Assembly: GCA_023435645.1 (NCBI GenBank)
Contig: JAEYRK010000014.1
Location: forward strand, 1 to 64,000
Reading direction: 5' to 3'
DNA: 64,000 bases
Source of the DNA: Bacillota bacterium
GTDB lineage: Bacteria; Bacillota; Clostridia; Lachnospirales; Lachnospiraceae
In this document: piece by piece, positions 16,471 to 25,264 of the stretch
Layout: the number at the start of each line of letters is the position of its first letter
How positions within the stretch are numbered: position 1 is the first letter of the stretch
Notes under the pieces: model-generated
Told to the model about the DNA's origin: nothing
What the model saw: only the letters and a program-made list of their open reading frames with translations
Databases searched by the model: none
Position numbers and translations under genes: made by a program

Positions 16471-17250
16471 CTAAGAAGTCTTACTTTTTTGTTTCACTTC
16501 ATTCATAGTTCTAACAGAGATTCTTTCATATAAATAGGAATTACCCTTTTTCCCTGTGCGCTCCACGAGGCCGAGATAATGGAGAATATTCAATGCGGTC
16601 TGAGCATTCCCCAGAGAAAGGCCGGATGCCTTCTTAAAATCCCTTGAGGTAAAGGGATTTGATAAGGTCTCCGGAACTAAGCGCTGATAGTCCTCCAGAC
16701 ATCTAATAGGAATCTCATCCACCAGTTCAGTAGGGATCCGGTCACAACGAGTGGAGCCCTTCTTTTTATCCTGACTCCAGCCATCAAGAAATCGGTATTC
16801 CTCGATATTAATCAATACAATGGAGAAACTTAAATTGGGTAAGGTAAGATAGTTCTTTATTTTATATAGCTCAGGAAATATGGAATAGGGAGTACCAGTT
16901 TTCGGGGACTTTCTCGGCGCACTGATTTCGCCGGTTTGGGGATTCACCCACCGAAGCCATTTGTAATAAGGAATGGGATATACAATAGTTACAGGATAAT
17001 AGGTTAGAAATACCTCGAGCTTTCTTCTCAGCCGGTCGAAGCTACGGGTCTGTATCTCTATGATTTGATGACCGTTGCATATATCTGCCACAAAGTCGCC
17101 GACCTTAATCTCCTGGTTGATGAGCTCCGGTGAATAGTAGGCTTTTAAAACAGAATGCACTGTCTTCTCACTGAGCGTCCCAATACCATTCCTTTCCTGA
17201 CTCTGCCCAATCACCTCATCACATACCTTATGGAACAACAGTCTGTCCAA
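16471..17250 (-). CDS. Unknown protein, nuclease-like N-terminus and winged-helix-like C-terminus
   Basis: About 259 aa, family not recognised. The N-terminal half has GDFVADICNGHQIIEIQTRS, a strand-turn-strand pattern with D...EIQ that resembles the core of PD-(D/E)XK nuclease-fold proteins. A middle part is basic and aromatic (YYKWLRWVNPQTGEI). The C-terminal ~60 residues (FKKASGLSLGNAQTALNILH then LVERTGKKGNSYLYE) look like a winged helix-turn-helix. It could bind or cut nucleic acid, but this is inference. The TTG at 17250 is chosen because GAGAGGTG stands 6-7 nt upstream; the GTG at 17259 lies inside that ribosome site. It is transcribed as a single gene, with terminators on both sides. 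Confidence 0.7.
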   Translation of the reverse strand: MDRLLFHKVCDEVIGQSQERNGIGTLSEKTVHSVLKAYYSPELINQEIKVGDFVADICNGHQIIEIQTRSFDRLRRKLEVFLTYYPVTIVYPIPYYKWLRWVNPQTGEISAPRKSPKTGTPYSIFPELYKIKNYLTLPNLSFSIVLINIEEYRFLDGWSQDKKKGSTRCDRIPTELVDEIPIRCLEDYQRLVPETLSNPFTSRDFKKASGLSLGNAQTALNILHYLGLVERTGKKGNSYLYERISVRTMNEVKQKSKTS

Positions 17251-17320
17251 GTAAATCACCTCTCCCTATCAAGCATTCGCTGTTATTACTTACAATAAAT
17301 GATTTTGTCTTATTACGCAA

Positions 17321-17366
17321 GCAAAAACCACCCTAGGACCTATGATTGCAGTCAGGTGCAGGGTGG
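17321..17366 (-). terminator. Terminator after the CAP protein gene
   Basis: On the minus strand CCACCCT / AGGGTGG closes a structured loop and is followed by TTTTTGC. It lies ~65 nt below the stop of the CAP-domain gene. Confidence 0.65.
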
Positions 17367-17430
17367 CTTGAGAGACTCCATTTAGAATGGTAACTCCATT
17401 CCTAAGGATTACACCATTCATAATAAAATG

Positions 17431-18459
17431 TTATCTGTAAAAAATCTGGGTCATATAGGTCTGATAGGTACTGCTGTCATCGTAGATGAAACCGACACCC
17501 AGACTGATGAAATCCGGGTTAAGGAGATTGCGACGATGCCCTGGAGAGTTAAACCATGCATGGTTATTAAGAATGGCTGAGCCATAGCCGGCAATGATAT
17601 TTTCTCCGACTCTTTGAGCCAAAACACCCTCCTCCTGCAACCGATCCCCGGGCAGACGACCATCCAGGGAGACATGATCAAAATAGTTTTTCATCGCCAT
17701 ATCCTTGCTATGCTTACGGGATGCTTTGGCAGCAGTTGAGGACCAGGAAAAGGCGGGCAGTCCGTTTCTGATTCGGAGAGAATTTGCCAGATCATAGCTT
17801 AACAGCTCGGCATCCTTCATGACACTTTCATCATAGCCTGTCTCTATCACATTGCTACTGAGAACATAGATACCGGTGACCAATCCGGTATCTGCTTGAT
17901 CCATCAGAATACTAGCCTTAAATTCCTCAGTTTCAAAGGGGATTATTTCTTTTGGGGCAGGGGTGCTGCCAAGTACCCGGCTAATCTCCTGCAGATTTGA
18001 TCCGGAGGAAATACCCATAAAGTTAAAAAGAAGGGAATCTGTATAAAAGCCTTCAATCAGGCCATCCTTGACTGCTACAAAGAGCAGGTAACGGTAATCT
18101 CTGTTATATACATAAAATTCAAAATTATACTCTGTATCGGCAATTCTTCCCGGTATACCGAGCTTTGCGATCAGACTATCCACGTTCTCTCCGAGAGAAA
18201 GAAGCTTATCCCCAATGATTAGAGAAGCGCCTTTCGCTTCAGATACTTCGGAAAAGGAGGAGGAAGAGGATGCATGAATAGGGGAACCGGTGACCGGCAA
18301 AGCCCCTGTTGAAGATGGATTGTCATTGGCCTCTGCTAACTCCTTGACATTCTTTGATACAGGAGAACTATCGTACGGATTGGTATCCGGGGTTTTAATG
18401 AACCAGTTGACGAGAACGATACTCAAAAGCAGAGCACCGCAGTATGTAAGTATTTTCAT
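17431..18459 (-). CDS. Secreted CAP (SCP/PR-1) domain protein
   Basis: 342 aa. The N-terminus is a signal peptide or signal anchor (ILTYCGALLLSIVLVNWF), followed by a Ser/Pro-rich linker. A CAP-associated N-terminal domain spans ~80-200 (LGENVDSLIAKLGIPGRI), and a C-terminal CAP domain spans ~220-342 with the YkwD-type motifs HSKDMAMKNYFDHVS, GENIIAGYG and WFNSPGHRRNLLNPDF. Such proteins are exported and often occur in spore-formers; their activity is not settled. The ribosome site is weak (AGAAAG). A terminator follows. Confidence 0.88.
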   Translation of the reverse strand: MKILTYCGALLLSIVLVNWFIKTPDTNPYDSSPVSKNVKELAEANDNPSSTGALPVTGSPIHASSSSSFSEVSEAKGASLIIGDKLLSLGENVDSLIAKLGIPGRIADTEYNFEFYVYNRDYRYLLFVAVKDGLIEGFYTDSLLFNFMGISSGSNLQEISRVLGSTPAPKEIIPFETEEFKASILMDQADTGLVTGIYVLSSNVIETGYDESVMKDAELLSYDLANSLRIRNGLPAFSWSSTAAKASRKHSKDMAMKNYFDHVSLDGRLPGDRLQEEGVLAQRVGENIIAGYGSAILNNHAWFNSPGHRRNLLNPDFISLGVGFIYDDSSTYQTYMTQIFYR

Positions 18460-18598
18460 AAAATAAGCTTTCTAGTGGAAGGAAATCATCCTTTGTGTAT
18501 CTGCTGCGAATAGTTAAATTCTATCATATGGCAGATAAGAGGGAATGTGTACATTGCTGGGAAATATCCCATTATTTTCATATTGTATGGATTACCTA

Positions 18599-18627
18599 TT
18601 TTCAAATGTATAGAAATAAAGTAGAAT
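18599..18627 (+). promoter_or_regulatory. Possible galE promoter
   Basis: TTTTCA, 17-nt spacer, TAGAAT, ending ~35 nt before the galE start. Both boxes are imperfect. Confidence 0.45.
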
Positions 18628-18662
18628 AGGGGTATTAAAATAGCTCAAAAGGAGAAAAGCCC

Positions 18663-19676
18663 ATGAAGATTTTGGTAACTGGAGGTGCAGGATACATCGG
18701 AAGCCATACGGACCTGGAGCTTATAAAGGCCGGCTTCGAGCTTGTTGTTGTGGATAATCTGAATAATTCCTGCAGAGAAGCAGTACGGAGAGTGGAAAAG
18801 CTGGCAGGTAAGCCCATCCGATTTTATGAAGCGGATATTTTGGATAAAGAAGCATTAAGGGAGATTTTCCGGTATGAACAGATTGATGCAGTCATTCATT
18901 TTGCCGGCTTAAAGGCTGTAGGTGAGTCCTGTAGGATTCCGCTACATTATTTTAGAAATAATCTGAGCGGTACCATTACACTCCTAGAGGTAATGCAGGA
19001 GTTCGGTGTGAAGAACCTGGTATTCTCTTCTTCAGCAACCGTATATGGGGATCCGGCAACGGTTCCCGTGACAGAGGAATTTCCTCTGTCCGCTACGAAT
19101 CCCTATGGAAGAACGAAGCTTATGATCGAAGAAATGCTGAGGGATCTTTATCAGTCGGATTCCACCTGGAACATAGCAATTCTTAGATACTTTAATCCAA
19201 TCGGAGCCCATGAAAGTGGAGAAATTGGAGAGGATCCCAACGGGATACCGAACAATCTGGTGCCCTATGTTGCTAAGGTGGCATCCGGCGTTCTGGAAAA
19301 AATTAATGTCTTTGGAAATGATTATGACACCCCTGACGGAACTGGAATCAGGGATTATATCCATGTGGTAGACCTGGCAATCGGACATATCAGAGCAATA
19401 GAAAAGCTAATGGAGAATCCGGGCTTGGTTACCTACAATCTGGGAACCGGAGTGGGATACAGCGTATTTGATGTCATTCATAATTATGAAAGGGCCTGTG
19501 GAAGGAGCTTGCCCTATGTGATTACCGACAGAAGACCCGGGGATATTGCGGTTACCTATGCGGATCCCTCCAAAGCATATCGTGAGCTTGGTTGGAAGGC
19601 AGAAAGAGGAATTGATATCATGTGTGAGGATTCCTACCGCTGGCAGAGTAAAAACCCGAAAGGGTATAATTCTTAA
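18663..19676 (+). CDS. galE: UDP-glucose 4-epimerase
   Basis: 337 aa short-chain dehydrogenase/reductase fold enzyme that interconverts UDP-glucose and UDP-galactose for the Leloir pathway and cell-surface glycans. NAD site GGAGYIGSH at the N-terminus, SSSATVYGDP with the active-site Ser/Thr, the catalytic YGRTK, and family motif RYFNPIGAHESG. AAAGGAG is 8 nt before ATG. It stands alone, with no gal cluster partners. Confidence 0.95.
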   Translation: MKILVTGGAGYIGSHTDLELIKAGFELVVVDNLNNSCREAVRRVEKLAGKPIRFYEADILDKEALREIFRYEQIDAVIHFAGLKAVGESCRIPLHYFRNNLSGTITLLEVMQEFGVKNLVFSSSATVYGDPATVPVTEEFPLSATNPYGRTKLMIEEMLRDLYQSDSTWNIAILRYFNPIGAHESGEIGEDPNGIPNNLVPYVAKVASGVLEKINVFGNDYDTPDGTGIRDYIHVVDLAIGHIRAIEKLMENPGLVTYNLGTGVGYSVFDVIHNYERACGRSLPYVITDRRPGDIAVTYADPSKAYRELGWKAERGIDIMCEDSYRWQSKNPKGYNS

Positions 19677-19739
19677 GACAGGGCATCCAAGAATCCTTAT
19701 GCATTATCATGAAAAACCTACCAATAATATTAAAAACTA

Positions 19740-19903
19740 TTGACAAAATACCTAAAATTTGCTAGTCTATAGAAGGTTAGTACTGGAGAAGGTATGATAC
19801 CAGAGGATTCAGTTGGGGAAGCGAGAGGGTAGAAGGTATAAAAAATAAGATTGGCTAAAACGTGTATCCATAGGGGTGCACCTTTTTGGCCAATCTTATT
19901 TTA
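19740..19903 (+). ncRNA. Candidate small transcript (promoter to hairpin)
   Basis: TTGACA (19740-19745), 17 nt, TAGTCT (19763-19768) is a fair promoter right after galE. About 130 nt further, AATAAGATTGGC / GCCAATCTTATT (19844-19900) forms a 12-bp-plus stem with flanking A and T runs. No real gene lies between; the only ORF is 12 codons (MIPEDSVGEARG) with GGAG 5 nt ahead. The hairpin also serves as terminator for the minus-strand CapA gene, and then the promoter-like boxes could be chance. Confidence 0.35.
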
Positions 19904-19920
19904 TAGGTAAAACAATACCT

Positions 19921-22032
19921 TCATTCTATGAACCAATCTCCCAGTACCTTTTTTGCCAGTGCGTAGGTTTCATCATATGTAAAAGCACCTCTTACGGCTA
20001 TTTCTGAGACCCCATGAACCTTTGCCTGTTCAGGGGTATAGTCTGTCAGCTTGTAAATACCATAATGATAATCCGCAGGCCCATTTTCATAATGGGTTAC
20101 GATGGGGGTGATACCCGCCTCACTGATATAGGTTTCTGACCCTTCTTTCGTAATCGTAACCGTAGCCATACCACCGAGCATCCGGGGGGCCTCCTTCTGA
20201 TAGGACAAAAAATTCCCCAGAGAATAATAGACCAGCATCCGCTGTCCGGGTTCCGTCTCAATCCATTCTACCGGCTCCAGTACATGAGGATGGGTGCCGA
20301 TGACGAGATCCACACCCAGGTCATAGAAAAAGCTTGTCAGCTCCTTCTGCATGGAGGACGCTTCATAGACATATTCAGTACCCCAATGCGGAAACACAAT
20401 GATAAAGTCCGACAGCTCCTTCGCCCGTAAGATATCCTCCTTCATCCTCTTCTTATCAAGGAGGTTCACAAGATAAGGCTTGTCCTCCGGCAAACGATAG
20501 CCGTTTAGACCATAGGTATAATTCAGCAGGGCAAGCTTTATTCCGTTTTTCTCAAGAACAGGGATCTTTTCCTGTGCATCCTTTGTTTCATTGATCCCCA
20601 GTACTGTAATTTCAGGGTATCTCGACCAGAATTGAAAGGTATTTTTTATCCCCTGATATCCCATATCCATGGTATGATTCGTTGCATGAGTTATAACATC
20701 AAAGCCTGCATTTACGAGAGCATCCCCGATTTCATAAGGAGAATTGAAATTGGGATAGCCTGAAAAGGCAAAGTCCTCCCCTCCCAGGATGGTTTCCTGA
20801 TTAACCACTGCCAGATCGGCAGATCGGATCTCCTTTGCAAGATTATCATAAAGATGATCGAATTGATAGGAGCCATCCTTCTGCTTACCGCTTTTTACTA
20901 CCTCAATATGAATCAGGTTATCTCCTACAGCCAGGAGTGTCACCTGAGAGCGCTTTTCAGAAGGACTCACTTCCTGATCGGACAGGGAAGCAGCGGTGGC
21001 TCCTGTCAGCGGAAAATCAGCCCACCTTACCAGAGAGCCTTCATGAAAGCTCCAGGAGGGCGTACTCAGAGGATAGGTAAGCTCGTCTTCATAATACCAG
21101 GGATCCTCTTCATGAAGTGGGTTCTTCAATATATGGAAGTCCTGAGCCGGCATATAGCCCTGGGCCAGCAGAAAACAGCTTCTTCCGGTAGAATCCTTGG
21201 CAATATCTACCACCAGGACACAGTGACCGGGGCTTCCCCCCTGAAGGAAGAGATCGCCGGGTCTGATTTCATCTATAGCGATAGGCTTACATTCCTGTGA
21301 AAGGCTTAAGGTACCTGCATAGGCAAATACCATAGTGAGATAGCTCCGGAAGGTTTCGTAGGAATCGTCATAGCCTTTGGACTTTTTCCAGGAAACATCA
21401 TTACCATTTACTACGATCCGGTAGCCCTCCCGCCATTTTGTATATTCCATCAGAAATCCGTTGGTCAGATGGAAGGAAATCTTATCATAAGCCCCAATGG
21501 ACCAATAATATTCCCCATAGATCCTGATAATGGAATCAGCACATTGTTGGAGATCCCTATCACCGGTATCCAGATCAAAAACAGCAATATGACCCTCCTG
21601 ATAACCCTTCTCTGTTCCATCATAGAGCAGGACAGGGCTCCCATCCGGCTTTAGTTCCATACGGCGAAGGAAGCTTGTAAGCTCCTCTGCCACGGAAGGC
21701 AGTCGATCGTATCCCTTAGGGGGAAGAATACGGCTCTCAAGAGTAGTCCCTTCCGGGTTGAGTACGGAATAGAGTACATCATTGGATATGGCTTCTTCGG
21801 TGGGAACAGCATCACCGGAGGAGGTTTGCTTCTCATCAAAGGGATCTTCGGGCTGATCCTTATCCTCCGGTTCAGCTACAGGTGTAATCGTAACAGGGAT
21901 GTCTACACTGGGAGCTTCTGCCGGACTCTTACGGTAAGAGCAGCCGGTTAAAACGATCAGTAGAATAAAGAATAAGATCGACTTTATTATATTTGGTACA
22001 GACCATCCGGTCCCAGACGGTTTGTTGTGCAT
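19921..22032 (-). CDS. Lipoprotein with DUF4846 and CapA-type metallophosphatase-fold domains
   Basis: 703 aa. Lipoprotein signal at the N-terminus (LLIVLTGC lipobox, Cys ~31). After a Pro/Glu/Asp-rich linker, residues ~95-335 match DUF4846 (GYDRLPSVAEELTSFLRRM, IRPGDLFLQGG, GHCVLVVD). Residues ~365-690 form a CapA/PgsA-like domain: LLAVGDNLIH, VVNQETILGG, ATNHTMDMGYQG, VFPHWGTEY, and VIGTHPHVLEP. CapA proteins take part in poly-gamma-glutamate export or cell-surface assembly; many stand-alone relatives have unknown targets. The fusion suggests both domains act on the same envelope substrate. AAAGGAG precedes ATG. Confidence 0.85.
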   Translation of the reverse strand: MHNKPSGTGWSVPNIIKSILFFILLIVLTGCSYRKSPAEAPSVDIPVTITPVAEPEDKDQPEDPFDEKQTSSGDAVPTEEAISNDVLYSVLNPEGTTLESRILPPKGYDRLPSVAEELTSFLRRMELKPDGSPVLLYDGTEKGYQEGHIAVFDLDTGDRDLQQCADSIIRIYGEYYWSIGAYDKISFHLTNGFLMEYTKWREGYRIVVNGNDVSWKKSKGYDDSYETFRSYLTMVFAYAGTLSLSQECKPIAIDEIRPGDLFLQGGSPGHCVLVVDIAKDSTGRSCFLLAQGYMPAQDFHILKNPLHEEDPWYYEDELTYPLSTPSWSFHEGSLVRWADFPLTGATAASLSDQEVSPSEKRSQVTLLAVGDNLIHIEVVKSGKQKDGSYQFDHLYDNLAKEIRSADLAVVNQETILGGEDFAFSGYPNFNSPYEIGDALVNAGFDVITHATNHTMDMGYQGIKNTFQFWSRYPEITVLGINETKDAQEKIPVLEKNGIKLALLNYTYGLNGYRLPEDKPYLVNLLDKKRMKEDILRAKELSDFIIVFPHWGTEYVYEASSMQKELTSFFYDLGVDLVIGTHPHVLEPVEWIETEPGQRMLVYYSLGNFLSYQKEAPRMLGGMATVTITKEGSETYISEAGITPIVTHYENGPADYHYGIYKLTDYTPEQAKVHGVSEIAVRGAFTYDETYALAKKVLGDWFIE

Positions 22033-22157
22033 AAGAATCTCCTTTTTAGTGAACTATGACAGTATCATTTTTTCTATTATAACATAATTTGGACAAGAGG
22101 ATACCTATAAAAAATAGGAAGAAGGAAGGGACCAAAGCGTGCTATCCGCACGAGGAT

Positions 22158-22186
22158 TGACAAAATCCATGTAGCATGGTATACTT
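22158..22186 (+). promoter_or_regulatory. Promoter of the metG T-box transcript
   Basis: TTGACA (22158-22163), a 17-nt spacer, TATACT (22181-22186). Confidence 0.85.
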
Positions 22187-22229
22187 TGTCAAATACTTGA
22201 TATATTATTGATAATAGCATAGGTCAAAG

Positions 22230-22525
22230 GCTATGAAAAGAAGAGTAGGCAGTGGAGCGGTTGACAGAGAACCCCGGAAGGCTGAGAAGGGGAAATGGGT
22301 TAAAAGGCCCTGTTAAACCGATAGGATTAACACGCAGAAGCTGTTGAAGATGGTCTTGGAGCTGCGCACCGAGGGAGAGAACTTCTTAGGCTGCGACGGA
22401 AGCAACCGTTATGATGCCCGGCTGTTATAGGCAGCGACAGAGGCCTTACCCGCGAGGGAAGGTAAATTAAAGTGGTACCACGGGAAATTCTCGTCTTTAA
22501 AGTAATTTAAAGGCGTTTTTTTTTC
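22230..22525 (+). promoter_or_regulatory. Methionine T-box riboswitch of metG
   Basis: A tRNA-sensing leader. Stem I has the AGAGTA loop-E element near its 5' end, and a likely specifier ATG in GAAATGG (codon at 22295-22297) preceded by the usual GCTGAGA segment. The T-box AAAGTGGTACCACGG (22470-22484) pairs with the tRNA 3' end. A terminator stem CGTCTTTAAA / TTTAAAGGCG with a long T run follows (22492-22525). Uncharged tRNA-Met should stabilise the antiterminator and turn on metG. Confidence 0.92.
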
Positions 22526-22568
22526 GCAATAATCGATAGATAATCAATGTTTGAAAGGAAGAGGAGCC

Positions 22569-24581
22569 ATGAGCAAACAACCCTATTACATTACAACAGC
22601 AATCGCCTATACCTCAGGAAAGCCCCATATCGGAAATACGTATGAAATCGTTTTGGCGGACAGTATCGCAAGATTTAAGAGGATGGAGGGCTATGATGTA
22701 TTCTTCCAGACCGGCACGGATGAGCATGGACAGAAGATTGAGCTGAAGGCGGCTGAAGCAGGAATTACACCAAAGGAATTTGTAGACCGGATAGCCGCCC
22801 AAATTAAGGATATCTGGGATCTGATGAATACCTCCTATGATAAATTCATCCGTACCACCGATGCAGATCATGAGAAGCAAATACAGAAGATCTTTAAGAA
22901 GCTGTATGAGAAGGGCGATATTTATAAGGGAACCTATGAAGGGATGTATTGCACTCCCTGTGAATCCTTCTTCACCTCCTCCCAGCTGGCGGATGGCAAG
23001 TGTCCGGACTGCGGCAGAGAGGTACAGCCTGCGAAGGAGGAAGCCTATTTCCTGAAGCTCAGTAAATATGCGGATCGCCTAATAGAGCATATTAATACCC
23101 ATCCGGAATTCATACAGCCGGAATCTAGAAAAAACGAGATGATGAATAATTTCCTACTGCCGGGGCTGCAGGATCTGTGTGTATCCAGGACCTCCTTCAA
23201 ATGGGGTATTCCGGTGGATTTTGATGACAGACATGTTGTCTATGTGTGGCTGGATGCATTGAGTAACTATATCACCGGAATCGGTTATGATGCCGATGGC
23301 AGTAGCTCGGAGCTATTTAAGAAGCACTGGCCGGCGGATCTTCATCTGATTGGCAAGGACATTATCCGCTTCCATACAATCTATTGGCCAATCATTCTGA
23401 TGGCGCTGGAGCTTCCCTTACCGAAGCAGGTGCTTGGACACCCTTGGTTGCTGCAGGGTAGTGCCGGAGATAAAATGAGTAAGTCCAGGGGAAATGTTCT
23501 CTATGCGGATGATCTGGTAAAGCTATTCGGGGTGGATGCGGTTCGCTATTTCGTGCTGCATGAGATGCCGTTTGACAATGATGGAATTATCTCCTGGGAG
23601 CTTTTGGTGGAGCGAATCAACTCTGACCTGGCCAATACCTTAGGAAATCTGGTAAATCGAACAGTCTCCATGTCCAATAAATACTTTAACGGAATTGTGA
23701 ATAACAAAGATATTGGGGAGCCGGTGGATGAGGAGCTGAAGGCCCTGGCGCTGGAAACTCCGAAGAAGGTAATTGCAAAGATGGATAAGCTACGGGTTGC
23801 GGATGCTATCAGTGAGATCTTTACACTGTTTAAGCGCTGCAATAAATACATTGATGAGACGACACCCTGGATTCTCGCAAAGGAGGAAGAGAAGAAAGCG
23901 CGTCTGGAAACAGTACTGTATCATCTGGTGGAGTGCATCTGTATCGGAGCAAGCCTGCTGGAGCCCTTTATGCCTGAGACCTCAGGTAAAATTCTCTCTC
24001 AGCTTTCGTCCGATGGAAGAAAGCTTGAGCAGATGAATGCCTTTGGCCTGTATCCTTCCGGAACAAAAGTTACTGAAGCCCCGGAGATTTTATTTGCCAG
24101 ACTGGATATAAAGGAGGTATTAGAGAAAGTGGAGGCATCAAAGGAAATTGAGAACAAGGAAGAAGCGAAGGCTGCAGTCGAAGCCCAAACCGAAAGCAAT
24201 GAGGGAGCCTCGGATTCGGAAGCCAAGGATTCTGTGATGGATATTGAGGCGAAGCCGGAAATCACTTATGATGAATTTGCAAAGCTGCAGTTCCAAATCG
24301 GAGAAATCATAGCCTGCGAGGAAGTTAAAAAATCCAAGAAGCTCTTATGCTCCCAGGTGAGGATTGGTTCCCAGGTTAAGCAAATCGTATCCGGAATCAA
24401 AGCCCACTATTCACCGGAGGAGATGGTAGGAAAGAAGGTTATGGTGGTTGTTAATCTGAAGCCTGCGACTCTGGCGGGGTTATTATCCGAGGGGATGCTC
24501 TTATGCGCGGAGGATGATGCAGGAAATCTTGCTTTAATGATACCGGAGAAGCCGATGCCCTCCGGAGCGGAGATAAGGTAA
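22569..24581 (+). CDS. metG: Methionyl-tRNA synthetase
   Basis: 670 aa class I synthetase that charges tRNA-Met. HIGH motif as HIGN near residue 21, a zinc knuckle CTPCESF...CPDCGRE, the KMSKS loop (DKMSKSRGN), an anticodon-binding helical domain, a Glu/Ala/Ser-rich linker, and a C-terminal tRNA-binding OB domain (YDEFAKLQFQIGEIIACEEV). The ORF opens at TTG 22551, but ATG 22569 follows GAAGAGGAG and gives MSKQPYYITTAIAY. Control is by the T-box directly upstream. A GNAT gene follows at 33 nt. Confidence 0.97.
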   Translation: MSKQPYYITTAIAYTSGKPHIGNTYEIVLADSIARFKRMEGYDVFFQTGTDEHGQKIELKAAEAGITPKEFVDRIAAQIKDIWDLMNTSYDKFIRTTDADHEKQIQKIFKKLYEKGDIYKGTYEGMYCTPCESFFTSSQLADGKCPDCGREVQPAKEEAYFLKLSKYADRLIEHINTHPEFIQPESRKNEMMNNFLLPGLQDLCVSRTSFKWGIPVDFDDRHVVYVWLDALSNYITGIGYDADGSSSELFKKHWPADLHLIGKDIIRFHTIYWPIILMALELPLPKQVLGHPWLLQGSAGDKMSKSRGNVLYADDLVKLFGVDAVRYFVLHEMPFDNDGIISWELLVERINSDLANTLGNLVNRTVSMSNKYFNGIVNNKDIGEPVDEELKALALETPKKVIAKMDKLRVADAISEIFTLFKRCNKYIDETTPWILAKEEEKKARLETVLYHLVECICIGASLLEPFMPETSGKILSQLSSDGRKLEQMNAFGLYPSGTKVTEAPEILFARLDIKEVLEKVEASKEIENKEEAKAAVEAQTESNEGASDSEAKDSVMDIEAKPEITYDEFAKLQFQIGEIIACEEVKKSKKLLCSQVRIGSQVKQIVSGIKAHYSPEEMVGKKVMVVVNLKPATLAGLLSEGMLLCAEDDAGNLALMIPEKPMPSGAEIR

Positions 24582-24614
24582 GGAAGCTATCATTCATAAG
24601 GGGGAGAAGGAAGA

Positions 24615-25172
24615 ATGAATCATATAGGCACAAAAGAAATTAAAACAGAACGTCTTCTGCTCCGTCAGTTCAGGGAAGGTGACGCAAAGGAGATGTATCA
24701 GAACTGGGCGTCAGATGACGAGGTAACAAAGTACCTAACCTGGCCGACGCATAAGGAGCTTAAGACCACAGAAAAAATTCTGGAGCAATGGATCGCAAAG
24801 AATGGGGAGCCGGAGAATTACCATTGGGCAATTACCATAAAGGATACGGGGGATGTCATTGGTTCCTTCAGCCTTATGAATATCGATAACCATCAAGAGA
24901 GCTGTGAAATTGGCTATTGTATCGGAAGAACTTGGTGGAATCAGGGCTTTATGACGGAGGCTTTGCAGGCCGTGATAAGCTTTGGCTTTACAGAGGTTGG
25001 CTTTTATCGGATCGCAGCCAGACATGACATCCATAACGCTGCCTCGGGCTGCGTGATGAAGAAATGTGGGATGCAATATGAGGGTACTCTGAGAAAGGTC
25101 CTGAAAAATAATAAGGGCGCCTTGGTTGATTGTAGATATTACTCGATTTTGAAGGATGAATTGATGAAATAA
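24615..25172 (+). CDS. GNAT N-acetyltransferase (RimJ/RimL-like)
   Basis: 185 aa. The start TERLLLRQFREGDAKEMY is typical of RimJ/RimL-like acetyltransferases; IGYCIGRTWWNQGFMTEAL carries the acetyl-CoA-binding segment; ARHDIHNAASGCVMKKCGM is the conserved C-terminal motif. It transfers acetyl from acetyl-CoA to an unknown amine, often a protein N-terminus or aminoglycoside-like molecule. It lies 33 nt below metG, so probably shares its T-box transcript, and is followed by a terminator. Confidence 0.9.
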   Translation: MNHIGTKEIKTERLLLRQFREGDAKEMYQNWASDDEVTKYLTWPTHKELKTTEKILEQWIAKNGEPENYHWAITIKDTGDVIGSFSLMNIDNHQESCEIGYCIGRTWWNQGFMTEALQAVISFGFTEVGFYRIAARHDIHNAASGCVMKKCGMQYEGTLRKVLKNNKGALVDCRYYSILKDELMK

Positions 25173-25176
25173 TAAG

Positions 25177-25228
25177 AAGGTGCTGTCACACGAGCGGGTT
25201 GCAACAGCTGGTGGGCAGCACCTTTTTA
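25177..25228. terminator. Terminator between GNAT and pckA
   Basis: AAGGTGCTG pairs with CAGCACCTT and a TTTATT follows. It separates converging genes and can serve both. Confidence 0.75.
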
Positions 25229-25264
25229 TTAATATGAATCTGATGTTTCAGTTTACGATGTAAG

